Below are positions 45,301-54,867 of a DNA stretch of 64,000 bases, piece after piece; position 1 is the stretch's first letter; every line of letters starts with the position of its first letter. This stretch comes from Calonectria ilicicola. Taxonomy: Eukaryota > Ascomycota > Sordariomycetes > Hypocreales > Nectriaceae. The DNA is taken from assembly GCA_020809705.1 (NCBI GenBank), contig CP085836.1:1291331-1355330 (forward strand). The letters run 5' to 3'. The notes below the pieces were generated by a model. That model was given only the letters and a program-made list of their open reading frames with translations. It was not told where the DNA came from and made no database searches. The translations under genes and the position numbers were made by a program.

Positions 45301-46940
45301 ATGTTTGGGGCTCAACCACAAGTCCGCAGACAGCGACTATCATCTTCATCACACCAGAGTCAGCAGTGAGCAAGGGATTTCGAACATTTGTGAACCGACT
45401 ACAGGGTAGGCACCAGCTGGACCGAGTGGTTGTGGATGAGTGTCATACAGTGCTTGACTACAGCCGCAATTTTCGGGCACGGGCAATGGAGCTAGGGCGT
45501 TTTCTGACAGAATTAGAGACACAGTTGGTATTCTTAACAGCAACATTACCGCCGGAGGATGAAGAAGAGTTCTTTCGTAAAGTCGGAATATCTCGGTCTC
45601 AGGTGAGGCTCTTCCGGGGACCAACAACACGCACTAATATCCGATATTCGGTTATGCGGATTACAAATAAGCAAGAGACAGCCACCGCTAGAATCCAGCC
45701 GAATCAGGACGACGAGATTAGTGATGAGATGGAGCAGCAAATCATTCGGCTAGTAAAGAACAAATTATCACAGTACAAGGATGGCAAAGTCATTATCTAC
45801 TGTGCTCAGATCATACAAGCACAGCGAATTTCAGAGCTATTAGGGTGCCCAGCATACTACCACGATGCGGATGATAATGAGGGCAAAAGTCGGATTCTTC
45901 AAGAGTGGGTGGAAAATGGAGGGGCGATTGTGGCTACTAATGCACTTGGACTAGGGGTTGATATTCCTAATGTTCGGGCTGTTATCCATATTGGGCGACC
46001 ACGAAAGCTACGAGATTACGCACAAGAAAGTGGGAGAGCTGGGCGGGATGGAGCTGTTAGTGAGGCTATACTTGTGGAAATGGGTGAGGATGATAATAAG
46101 GGCAGCGGGCAATCTAACGATGCGATGGTGGAATTTGCACGGGGCAGGATGTGTCGACGAGTGATTCTGGACCAAGTTATGGATGGAAGAATGGACCGAA
46201 ACGGCTGTGAAGTAGGGGAAGAGTTGTGCGACGTATGCGGAGAGGGCATTTACGACGAGACGAGACAACTGGGTGATGTAAGGCAAGATGATGAGATTGT
46301 GGATGAAGATGGCACAGCGATGGAAGGTGGAATAGAGGTAATACAAGGATTTCGCTCACGGCGGAGGATATATCAGTGGACGCGGCAAGATTTGATTCGA
46401 GAAGCTCGAGTAGAGGGAGTACAAGTAGCAGAGTTTGAAGAACAGCTACAGCGGTGGGCAACAAGATGTGTGGTTTGCGAGATAGCTGAAAGGGAGGCAA
46501 CGCATCGTTTTAAAGACTGTCAACACACTGAGGAAGATATCCATAGCGAAGTGGAGTATGGGGTAAGGCAAATGCGTGCAGAGATTTTTCGAGTTGGAGG
46601 AATGGAGGATTTTTCGGGGTGCTTTGGATGTGGGTTGCCGCAGGAGATGTGCGAGCAGTGGCGGGCACGAGATGATGATGGAGGGAGCTTTGACCGGCAA
46701 GTAGATAAAGTATGTTAGTGGGATGGAGTTGTTGTGGAAGTAATTGTTGGGCTATGGTTACGATATTATGAGAAAATGGGGGTTATAGTTGATGATTTGA
46801 TGAAAGAGGATGGGATTGATCTAAATGATATTAGGGCAAGATATAAATGGTTTGGGAGGAGAGTTGTATGGGGTGGACTAGAGACAAATCGTCTTTGCCA
46901 GGTATTTTATTTATTATGTAAGATGTATAGTTTAGAATAG
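42315..46940 (+). CDS. OrsD zinc-finger + tyrosine recombinase + RecQ-like helicase, one late in-frame TAG
   Basis: A 1467-codon ORF; after TAG 46716-46718 the same frame stays open to 46940 (WDGVVVEVIVG...), so the full protein was probably about 1541 residues. Residues about 12-165 form an OrsD domain (CKKCKFGYVADEVVAHL, CKQCNEIYRQTQAMQNHC, CQRFF...KWFQVEG). The tyrosine recombinase core spans about 625-860: GGQPARAPEILGLR (R643), K678, MWRHIAIGI (R788), SGHGSHVAGMVYGR (H833, Y842). The helicase has Walker A GTGGGKS (K955), DECH (1041-1044), a TATLPP motif, VIIYC, ATNALGLGVDIP and QESGRAGRDG (1237-1246), then a Cys-rich RecQ zinc-binding-like part. RecQ-like genes with OrsD domains are known as telomere-linked helicases. 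Reading the middle as a recombinase is my interpretation from motif order and spacing. Confidence 0.85.
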
Positions 46941-47393
46941 TATAGCTCTTGCCAATTAATCTATTGTTGAACTTATAATAACCTTCCTTATTCAAGCCAG
47001 CATGTCTAATCCTAACTGCTAACACGAACCATTATAAAAATAAATTAAAGAGGTTTATTTATTTCTTTAGTGTTAAAATATAGGTCTGAATGAAGGGATC
47101 ACATTGACTAGAGCCGGCATTTTGGAGGTCACTAATCCCACCTCTGACCTCTCTTTTGGCTAGCTTACGTGGAACAACGATGAACATTACGACCCTAGCA
47201 GCTGCTATTACTGTAATATAACCCTAACCGTGTCGTAACAAACACCAGGACCTACCCACATTTAATAAAGCTTAAAATCAAAATAAATAAGATTATTTAT
47301 TTTATTTATTTATGTATTTCTTGAATAAATGTTGAAACTAAAATAAATAAGATTATTTATTTTATTTATCTTTTTTATTTTATTTATTTAACC

Positions 47394-47582
47394 CTAGACC
47401 AACCTATCCAAGAGCCAGGTCGAAAGGTTAGGAGTAACAGCATCTTTTGTTTCCCACTCCATCACTGTCTTACTCGCCTGCCAGCCTAGTTCGTCTCCTG
47501 CACCTGAGACAGCGGCATCCATAAATCGGCGGCTCAGCATTTTCGTATGTCGGATTAATCTTGGAGAGATTCTGCTAGGCAT
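47394..47582 (-). CDS. Small repeat-borne ORF, 62 aa, copy 1
   Basis: The ORF starts ATGCC in the conserved context GCAACTTCAAAATGCC and encodes MPSRISPRLIRHTKMLSRRF, continuing with DAAVSGAGDELGWQ and MEWETKD. The same peptide, with scattered substitutions, appears in other units (48159-48365, 49016-49204). Conservation of start, frame and stop over several units is more than expected from junk. No domain is recognised. It may be a first exon or a small protein. Confidence 0.4.
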   Translation of the reverse strand: MPSRISPRLIRHTKMLSRRFMDAAVSGAGDELGWQASKTVMEWETKDAVTPNLSTWLLDRLV

Positions 47583-49015
47583 TTTGAAGTTGCAACTATT
47601 GACCTAGACTAGCCTATCTGGGAGCCGGGTTGGAAGGTCGGGAGCAACAGGATCCTTTGTTCCCCACCGAGCCAGACCGAGATGACGAGTCGCCTGCCGG
47701 AGCCAGCAAGGACATTGAATTTGTTTTATTAGTACTTCGTTCTCTCGACCTGGCTCTGATAGCTTGGTTCTCCTGGAACTGACAGCCAGATTCTTCCCTG
47801 GTCTCACAGTCATCCGAGGTACTGTCGGCTCGGGCAAGACAGGCCTGTGCCTTGCTTCGGTCAACGAGATGGAGCTCCGGAGCGGTCAATTCACACGGCC
47901 CAACGAGCCGATTGCCTACGGCCAGCAGCTTCCATAGCTCCAGAACAAGACCATGTTGTTAAGGGAATAATGCCTCCAGCAACGCTCCCGCGCGGGGGGG
48001 GGGGGGGGAGGAACTATTGTAAAAAAATAATTCAAAGAGATTTATTTATTTCTTGAATAAAGCTTAAAATTAAAATAAATAAGATTATATATTTTATTTA
48101 TTTCTTGAATAAATATTAAAACTAAAATAAATAAGATTAATTATTTTATTTATCTTCTTTATTTTATATATTTACAGCCAGGCCAACCTATCCAGAGCCA
48201 GGTCGAAAGACCAGGAGCAACAGGATCCTTTGTTCCCCATTCAATCATTTTCTTAATCCCCTGTCTACTCAATTCGTCTCCTGCACTTGAGACGGCGGCA
48301 TCCATAAACCGGCGGCTTGGTGTTGTCACACGTCGGATCACACTTGGAGAGATTCTGGTGGGCATTTTGAAGTTGCAACTGTGATGACTTAGACCAACCT
48401 ATGCGGGAGCCGAGTTAGAATGTCAAGTGACCTGGACCTGCCCACCCCAACAGGAAATCGCCCAAGAGGTTGTCCCGACGAGGTGAAGCTACTCTAACCT
48501 GTTGGAAATGCCCTTAAGTCTCGGGACTAGTGTTTTATCTAGTGTATAAGACTATTAGCGGTTGCTACTACCGAGCGCACAACTCAGCTCTAAATACAAC
48601 TTGGTTACCTTTAATTGAACTGCCAATTGACCTATTACTAAACCTGTAACAACCTCCCTTGTTTAAGTCAGCGCGCCTAATCCTAACTGCGAACACGAAC
48701 CATTATAAAATAATAATTTAAAGAGGTTTATTTATTTCTTAAATGAGATTAAAAAATAAATAAGATTATTTATTTTATTTATATTCTTTATTTTATTTAT
48801 TTATATCCAAACCAGCCTATCAGGAGCCGGGTCGGAAAGTCAGGAGCAACAAGATCCTTTGTTTCCCACTCCATCACTATCTTACTCGCCTATCAGCCGA
48901 GTTCTTCTCCTGCACTGGAGGCAACGCCATACATAAATCAACAGCCCAGCATTCTTGCATGTCAGATTAATTTTGAAGAGATTCTGCTAGGCATTTTGAA
49001 GTTGCAACTGTCGAC

Positions 49016-49204
49016 CTAGACTAGCCTATCTGGGAGCCAGGTTGGAAGGTCGGGAGCAACAGGATCCTTTGTTCCCCACTCCATCGCTTTCTTGATAACC
49101 TGCCGGCCTAGTTCGTCTCCTGCACCTGAAACAGCGGCATCTATAAATCGGCGGCTCAGCATTTTCGTATGTCGGATTACTCTTGGAGAGATTTGAATAG
49201 GCAT
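49016..49204 (-). CDS. Small repeat-borne ORF, 62 aa, copy 2
   Basis: Encodes MPIQISPRVIRHTKMLSRRF, then DAAVSGAGDELGRQ and MEWGTKDPVAPDLP, ending DRLV like the copy at 47394. The same start context and length are kept. Differences are mostly single substitutions. The function is unknown. A decayed family of a small conserved gene and a transposon-derived ORF are equal alternatives. Confidence 0.4.
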   Translation of the reverse strand: MPIQISPRVIRHTKMLSRRFIDAAVSGAGDELGRQVIKKAMEWGTKDPVAPDLPTWLPDRLV

Positions 49205-49924
49205 TTTGAAGTTGCAACTGTTGACTTAGACGAGCCTACCCGGGGAGCCGGGTCGGGGGGGGTCATGTGACCCGGACGCGTTTTTATCCATTAAGTTAGT
49301 TCCTGCTAGGAGTCAGGAGCAACAGGACCCTTTGTTCCCCTCTCCATTATTTTCTTAATCGCCTGTCTGCCGAGTTCGTCTCCTGCACTCGAGGCGGCGG
49401 CATCCATCAATCGGCGGCTTAGTATTCTCGCACGTTAGATATGCCAGACGCTTAGTCTAGCGAGGGTGAATCAATGACCCGGGTTTCTCGCCAGCCTTTT
49501 CTGTATTCTAATGCATAAACCAATTGCTCACTTCCTTCCTGTTTGTGCAGTGATGCATAAGGGGCAAATGGCTTGCTATAAAATAAATAAATTTATTTAT
49601 TTATTTTATTTATCTTCTTTATTTTATTTATTTATAGCCAGGCCAACCTATCCCGGAGCCAGGTCGGAAGCTTAGGAGTAACAGGATCTTTTATTTCCCA
49701 CTCCATTACAGTCTTAATCCCCTATCAGCCAAGTTCTGCTCCTGCACTCGAGGCAGCGGCATCCATAAACCGGCGGCTTGGTGTTCTCACACATCGGATC
49801 ACACTTGGTGAGATTCTGGTGGGCATTTTGAAGTTGCAGCTGTTGATCTAGAACAACAGGATCTTTTGTTTCCCACTCTATAAATTTCTTAACAGCCTGT
49901 CGGCTGAGTTCTTCTCCCGCACCC

Positions 49925-50030
49925 TGTAACGGAGTAGACCCTAGCCACTACACCAAAAGGATATGCGTTGTGATGTCAACAACATCACAACCAGCTAGAG
50001 TATATATGTGACACAGTTAGGACTGTGACA
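49925..50030. repeat. Short solo LTR-like insertion inside a repeat unit
   Basis: A 106-bp segment beginning TGTAACGGAGTAGACC and ending GACTGTGACA (TG...CA) interrupts the conserved GCACCTGAGGC stretch of one unit. It is flanked by CACCC and CACCT, a 5-bp duplication with one C/T difference. The uninterrupted units show the empty site. Confidence 0.7.
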
Positions 50031-50924
50031 CACCTGAGGCAACGCCATACATAAATCGGCAGCCTAGCATTCTCGTACGTCGGATCAACCTTGGAGAGAT
50101 TCTGCTAGGCATTTTGAAGCTGCAACTATTATAGCCCTGACTAAGCTATGCAGGAGCCGAGTTGGAAGGTCATGTGGCACAGACCTGTGTTTATCGCTGG
50201 GCCCGTGACTGTGATCAGTCCGATCAAGACCAAAAGTGATCATGGTGATCACCCTTAACGTAACCCAAAAGCCCTCACCTTTGCTATAACCTATCCTGAT
50301 ATAATAGCCTATTCAAACCCTCTGGCTATTGCTACCACCTAGGGCACAACTGGCTCCTAATAGAAGTTAGTTACCTTCGATTGATCTATCCAATTTATTA
50401 AAGGAATCATAGTATCTACATAATAGGTAGCTGGTGTCTCTGGTAATAGTCTGTTGGCCTAGATAAAGCTATATCTGGTTATGATTTATCCTGGTAATAA
50501 TAGTCAATAAAAAAAGAGGGATAGAGTGGTAAGAGAAAATAATGAAAAGTGTTATGACTTGATCCATTATATCCAGCTCTGTTTGAACTGATTACTTAGT
50601 ATAGAGGCTCTGAGATGCTATTACGTGATGCAATAAATGCCTCAATAGCAGTTATTGACTAATCTTTTGCTCCATAGTATAGCGGTTTATAGCATAGCCA
50701 TTACAGGCTGGGTATTATAGCCTAGACCAACCTGACCAGTGAAGCGGTTGGGAAAAGGCCGGAAGACCTGCCTGTATCTCTGATAAGCTGTGCTCATGCT
50801 CTCGGAACGAGAGTTTAAGAGGCGCTAAAAAGAAGAGGTACATGATGATGTTTTTCCCATACTCTTGCTTAGGTAATCAGGTCATATGACTAGCACATGG
50901 TTATTCATGTGATTTAGCTTGAGG

Positions 50925-51085
50925 CCCCCCCCCCCCTGGAGGTGGGCGGGTGGGAGGGGGGGGGGGCTAATTTGTTAGCTTATTAAGCCTTAGGTTCCTC
51001 TAGCCTTAGGTTCCTCTAGCCTTAGGTTCCTCTAGTTTTGGGTTCCTCTAGCTTTGGGTTCCTCTAGCTTTGGGTTCCTCTAGCT
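50925..51085. repeat. C13/G12 hairpin followed by a 16-bp minisatellite
   Basis: A run of 13 C, an 18-bp spacer and a run of about 12 G can pair with each other. Directly after, the 16-mer TTAGGTTCCTCTAGCC and its variants (TTGGGTTCCTCTAGCT) are repeated about seven times (from about 50990 to 51080). Confidence 0.85.
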
Positions 51086-51264
51086 TTAAGATCTCTCTTA
51101 AACTTGAGTCCGAGAGCACTTTCTGGAGCGTTTAGGAGCAGGGCGACTAATCGCTCTTTCCGCAATGTACGCTAATAAACTAAAGGAGAGCTGCTTCACA
51201 AGGAGCACTGTCACGACCCATGTCGGACCAACGGCTAAAGAACGGAAGAACCCCGAACCCCACG

Positions 51265-51492
51265 TGTGACAAAGACGTCGTAGACCAATTAGAACTAGCT
51301 ACCCTAGAGGGATCACGCAAGGAAGGATCACTGTGATCCAGATCACCGTGATCCGGATCACGACGATCCAATGTATTGTGATCCAAGACAAGTATATAGA
51401 CGGATTGGTTCCAACTGTAAGGGACGGTGCCGATCAGCTTTCAATACAACTTGGTTACCTTAATCTACGATTGACCATTACCAGATGTAACA
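51265..51492. repeat. Candidate solo LTR
   Basis: The segment runs from TGTGACAAAG to GATGTAACA (TG...CA, 228 bp). It is flanked by CCACG (51260-51264) and CCATG (51493-51497), identical except for one C/T transition. Its 3' part (AATACAACTTGGTTACC, TGACCATTACC, TGTAACA) resembles fragments at 48590-48650. The internal GTGATC palindromes are unusual for an LTR. Confidence 0.5.
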
Positions 51493-52213
51493 CCATGTGA
51501 ACTCTTGTATTGCTTATTAAATAACCTAACGTACCTGACCTCTCTGCCAACATAAACCATATCGACCTTGATTGGCTTATTCTGTTGGACAACCGACTAG
51601 AACGTTATAAGCACTATACTCTAAGAAAAAGATGATTTTTTAGGGTAGTTTTATTTAAATAGCTTTATAGAGCCTTTAATTAAATAGTATATTAGATTTC
51701 TAGGAGCTACTACTATTTAGAGGATAATCTAGGTTTTAATATAATTTAATTAATTTTAATTTAAGTTAAAATATATTTTATTTTATATTTTTAATATTAT
51801 TTAAAAGAGTAATTTAAAGATTAAGTATCTTATATTTACTAAATAGAGTATTAATTAAATAATAAATATATTTAATAAAATATATTTTAATACTATTATA
51901 TATTCATTCTAACCTAGGTACTAGTCACAGACGATTGCGTAGTAAACGGATGGATTTAACCAATCAGATTCATATATTTCGAGCGTGCACGGACCATTAC
52001 TACAGAAACGGATTTCTACTGATCCAGATTGCTGATTGGTGCTTGGGGTAAGTTAGGGTAATTATATTGCTTTTGCCAAAAGATGATGATAACAATAATA
52101 ACATTTCAAACATAAGTACATTAAATCTCTCACTTTTCTTTATTTTCAATAAATTATAATTAGAATATTACTATTTCTAATCTTTTCTATTTACCAAAAT
52201 AAGCATTAATATA

Positions 52214-54511
52214 ATGGATGAACATATCCATCTTAACCAAGAGTATAATATACTCATCTGTCGACTTTGCCCCGGAGGTATTCGACCAGGCGCAAGCATT
52301 GAGAGGCATTTTCGTCAAGGCCATCAGCTAAAAGGAGAGGTATTGCAAGACATCAAAAACTATTTTGCTGATGTTGAGTTGAATGACCCAACCAATATAT
52401 CACTTCCCCAAGATGGTTTGGATGCTATTGAACTGCTCCCAATACTACAAGGATATAGCTGCACACAGTGCCGGTATTTAACTACTGTTCAAGATAATAT
52501 AACCCGGCATTATAGGGAAGCTAATCATACCAAACTACCAAGGGAGCAGCAGTGGGTTAATGTGCAATTGCAATCATGGATGCGTGGTGGATATGCACGC
52601 TATTGGATTGTACATAATAGTCATACCACAAGCAACAACAGCAGCCAAAAAGAAGACGAGGCAGGAATGAGTACAATGGACAGCATAGTGGCCGACTTTA
52701 AGGCTGAACTGGATCAAGAAGATCAGAACCGGCTACAAAGAGGAGACTTGGAAGAGGGCTTGGACCGTGATTCAGAATGGGTCAAGCGACTTGGCTGGGT
52801 ACGACACTTTGGATCTCGGGATAAGCTGGATATATTTAAGGCAGCTGAGTGGGTACGGGCAAAGGGCGCCACTAACCCAGCCCAGCCAGGAGGAGCACGA
52901 GCTCGAGAAGGGGGGAACGGAAGCCAACAGAAGGACGAGAAAGCGACTCGAGAAGAGCGGCTTCTGCTACGGCTTGGCCAGAGTTTTGATCGCGAGATAG
53001 AGCGATGTTGCTGGCGACTTGATAGTGTGCCAACGGAAACATTGCAATGGCTCGGCGGGATATCCACCACAAGCCCGAATGGTGTTCCGTTTGGCCGCAA
53101 AGGTAAGGAGACATCCATGGCCAAATATAGCTCCGTTGGCCACCGTTATCTAGGCTTTTGCTTGCGGTCAAGCTGGATCGGGCGCGAGGAAGCGGATCAG
53201 CAATGGGGGCTTCGGTTTACAGATGAGCAGTGGAGCTTGTGGCAGGATGTTATGTATGAGCTGGATGTTGAAGAGGTGCCGAGCAGCCACGACAGCGGGT
53301 TCCACAGCAGCGGATATGGCGGGATGAACGAGGGCGAAGACACCGACGAAGATACTGATAGAGATGCCGATGAACAGGAAGACGAAGGAATTATCGTGGC
53401 CACCACTGCTGGTACTTCTCAAGATACCAAGCTTGACCGGGCAGTCTTTCTCTTTATTGTTGCATCCATCAAGCAGCAGGTTGGCGGCAAGGTATATGCT
53501 AACCCGCTATTGGGGTTTTGCGCTGCCATGGGCATTAGGCAACGACCACTAGGCTTTAATGAGCCACATCTATACACAGGACTACTCGCAGCTATACTAT
53601 GGTGGGCGCGGCTATTCTTTCTGGAGTCTATATTTGAGGACCAGCCCCAGGATCTAGATATGGTAGAAGTCGAGGCGGTTTTAAGATTTCGCGAAGAGCA
53701 CAGCAGGTGGATGTGCATTGGGACACATACCGTGACCAGTACAATTATCGGCTGGATGGCATATGGAAAGGGCTGCCGCAACAAAATGGGAGGCCAACCA
53801 TCAATCAGATGGTCTGACGACGGGGAGTCGCTATTTCACTGCGGCGATGAGCTTAAGATTAAGGAATTTACGCAAACGCTCCAAGGTTTGACTGGGGAGG
53901 CAGAGAAGCTATTGGACCTGATAACGGAAGGCACATGGAGCCAAGCTAGGGGCAACAGCAACATAAGCCACCAGTTGGACATGAAGCGGATCAATGACAG
54001 CATGATACGGCTCGGGGCGGGACAGTCATTTGCAACCAATCCGAAGAATGCATGGCTTGAACCAGGGCCGGGCAAGGTTATGCGGCTCATCGAAAAGACA
54101 GTGTGGGATAGGATGCGACAACGATGGAAGAATCCAGCAGTTAAGAAATGGCTGCGGCGATTGAAGCGATTCCGCGAGCTGCTCGTTGTACTTGTTCACA
54201 CATGGGGTGGACAGCCAGGACGTGGACCAGAGGTGATGACGCTCCGGCACTGCGATTCGTGGCAGCTCATGCGCAACGTATTTATACTGGATGGACAGGT
54301 CATGCTTGTTACAGACCGGGACAAGATGAAGGCAATCCGGGACAACGGCCGCAAGGTAGCACGGTTCCTTCCCGATCGCATTGGGCGAATGCTTGTGGCC
54401 AACATTGTCTGGCTCATACCGGCGGAACGCATGCTGTTACGGATGGCGAAACTGGCGGAGCCACGCGGGGAGCAGCTTGAGTTTCTATGGCGGGACGGCA
54501 GCTCGGTTTAG
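52214..54511 (+). pseudogene. OrsD + tyrosine recombinase gene truncated by a LINE
   Basis: 765 open codons start at ATG 52214. The N-terminus is an OrsD domain diverged from the other copies (CRLCPGGIRPGASIERHFRQ, CTQCRYLTTVQDNITRHY, ending MRGGYARYWIVHN). An acidic linker lies near residues 380-400. The centre (IRWSDDGESLFHCGDELKI) matches LHWSDDGNTVSYGDALSL of the copy at 21216. The recombinase box I is present (WGGQPGRGPEVMTLRH), with the following basic strand (RDKMKA). At about 54506 the LINE's telomere-like end begins and supplies the stop codon. The H and Y boxes and any helicase are absent, and they are not found beyond the LINE. Confidence 0.82.
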
Positions 54512-54632
54512 GGTTTAAGGGTTAGGTATATTTAACTATCTATAGCTAATAGTGCTTGGTTGCTTTTTAATAGGAAAGATATTTCTAGGTTTCTAGGTCT
54601 TATAGGGGAGTATTAAGGTAAGAGTTCTTAGG

Positions 54633-54800
54633 TAGGAAAATAAGAAAATAGGAAAATAGGAAGATAGGAAAATAGAAGGATAGAAAAATAGGAAGATAGG
54701 AAAATAGGAAGATAGGAAAAATAGGAAGATAGGAAAAATAGGAAGATAGGAAGATAGGAAAATAGGAAGATAGGAAAAATAGGAAAATAGGAAAATAGGT
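54633..54800. repeat. AGGAAAATA/AGGAAGATA minisatellite in the LINE 3' UTR
   Basis: About 18 short units, longer and more variable than the array in the copy at 40848. Confidence 0.85.
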
Positions 54801-54867
54801 ATTAAAGAGTAAAATAAGGGGTGAAAGAGAGGATAAAGAGAGGGTAAATCAGAGAGTAAAATAGAGG

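Larger units (their letters stand above)
47030..50130. repeat. Array of about eight diverged repeats with conserved small minus-strand ORFs
   Basis: Each unit contains, on the plus strand, a GGAGCAACAGGATCCTTTGT-like block, then CTGCAC[CT]TGAGACGGCGGC, then GGCATTTTGAAGTTGCAACT. The first block recurs near 47430, 47645, 48215, 48845, 49050, 49315, 49675 and 49853. AT-rich spacers (AAATAAATAAGATTATTTATTTT type, partly palindromic) separate the units near 47050, 47290-47395, 48045-48175, 48710-48790 and 49580-49640. A LTR-like fragment ending TACAACTTGGTTACC... lies near 48540-48650. The minus strand of several units encodes the same peptide starting at a conserved ATG. I know of no name for this repeat. 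Confidence 0.8.
50131..52213. other. Gene-free repeat-rich interval
   Basis: No supported ORF. It contains a C/G hairpin and minisatellite (50925-51085), palindromic GATCAC/GTGATC clusters (50210-50250 and 51310-51370), a solo LTR candidate (51265-51492) and a strongly AT-rich block (about 51620-51910). The block is dominated by TAAATT/ATTTAA words with few CpA/TpG steps, as RIP would leave. Confidence 0.6.

Noticed and set aside
46008..46700. Several overlapping minus-strand ORFs
   Set aside because: They are shadows of the helicase C-terminus, which has clear conserved motifs on the plus strand.
47604..47889. Two overlapping 86-91-codon ORFs in the repeat array
   Set aside because: They run out of the conserved repeat into unrelated sequence and do not keep the array's 62-codon peptide from its normal start.
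52723..54480. Minus- and plus-strand ORFs inside the third OrsD copy
   Set aside because: They lie in other frames of a conserved coding sequence and show no domains.
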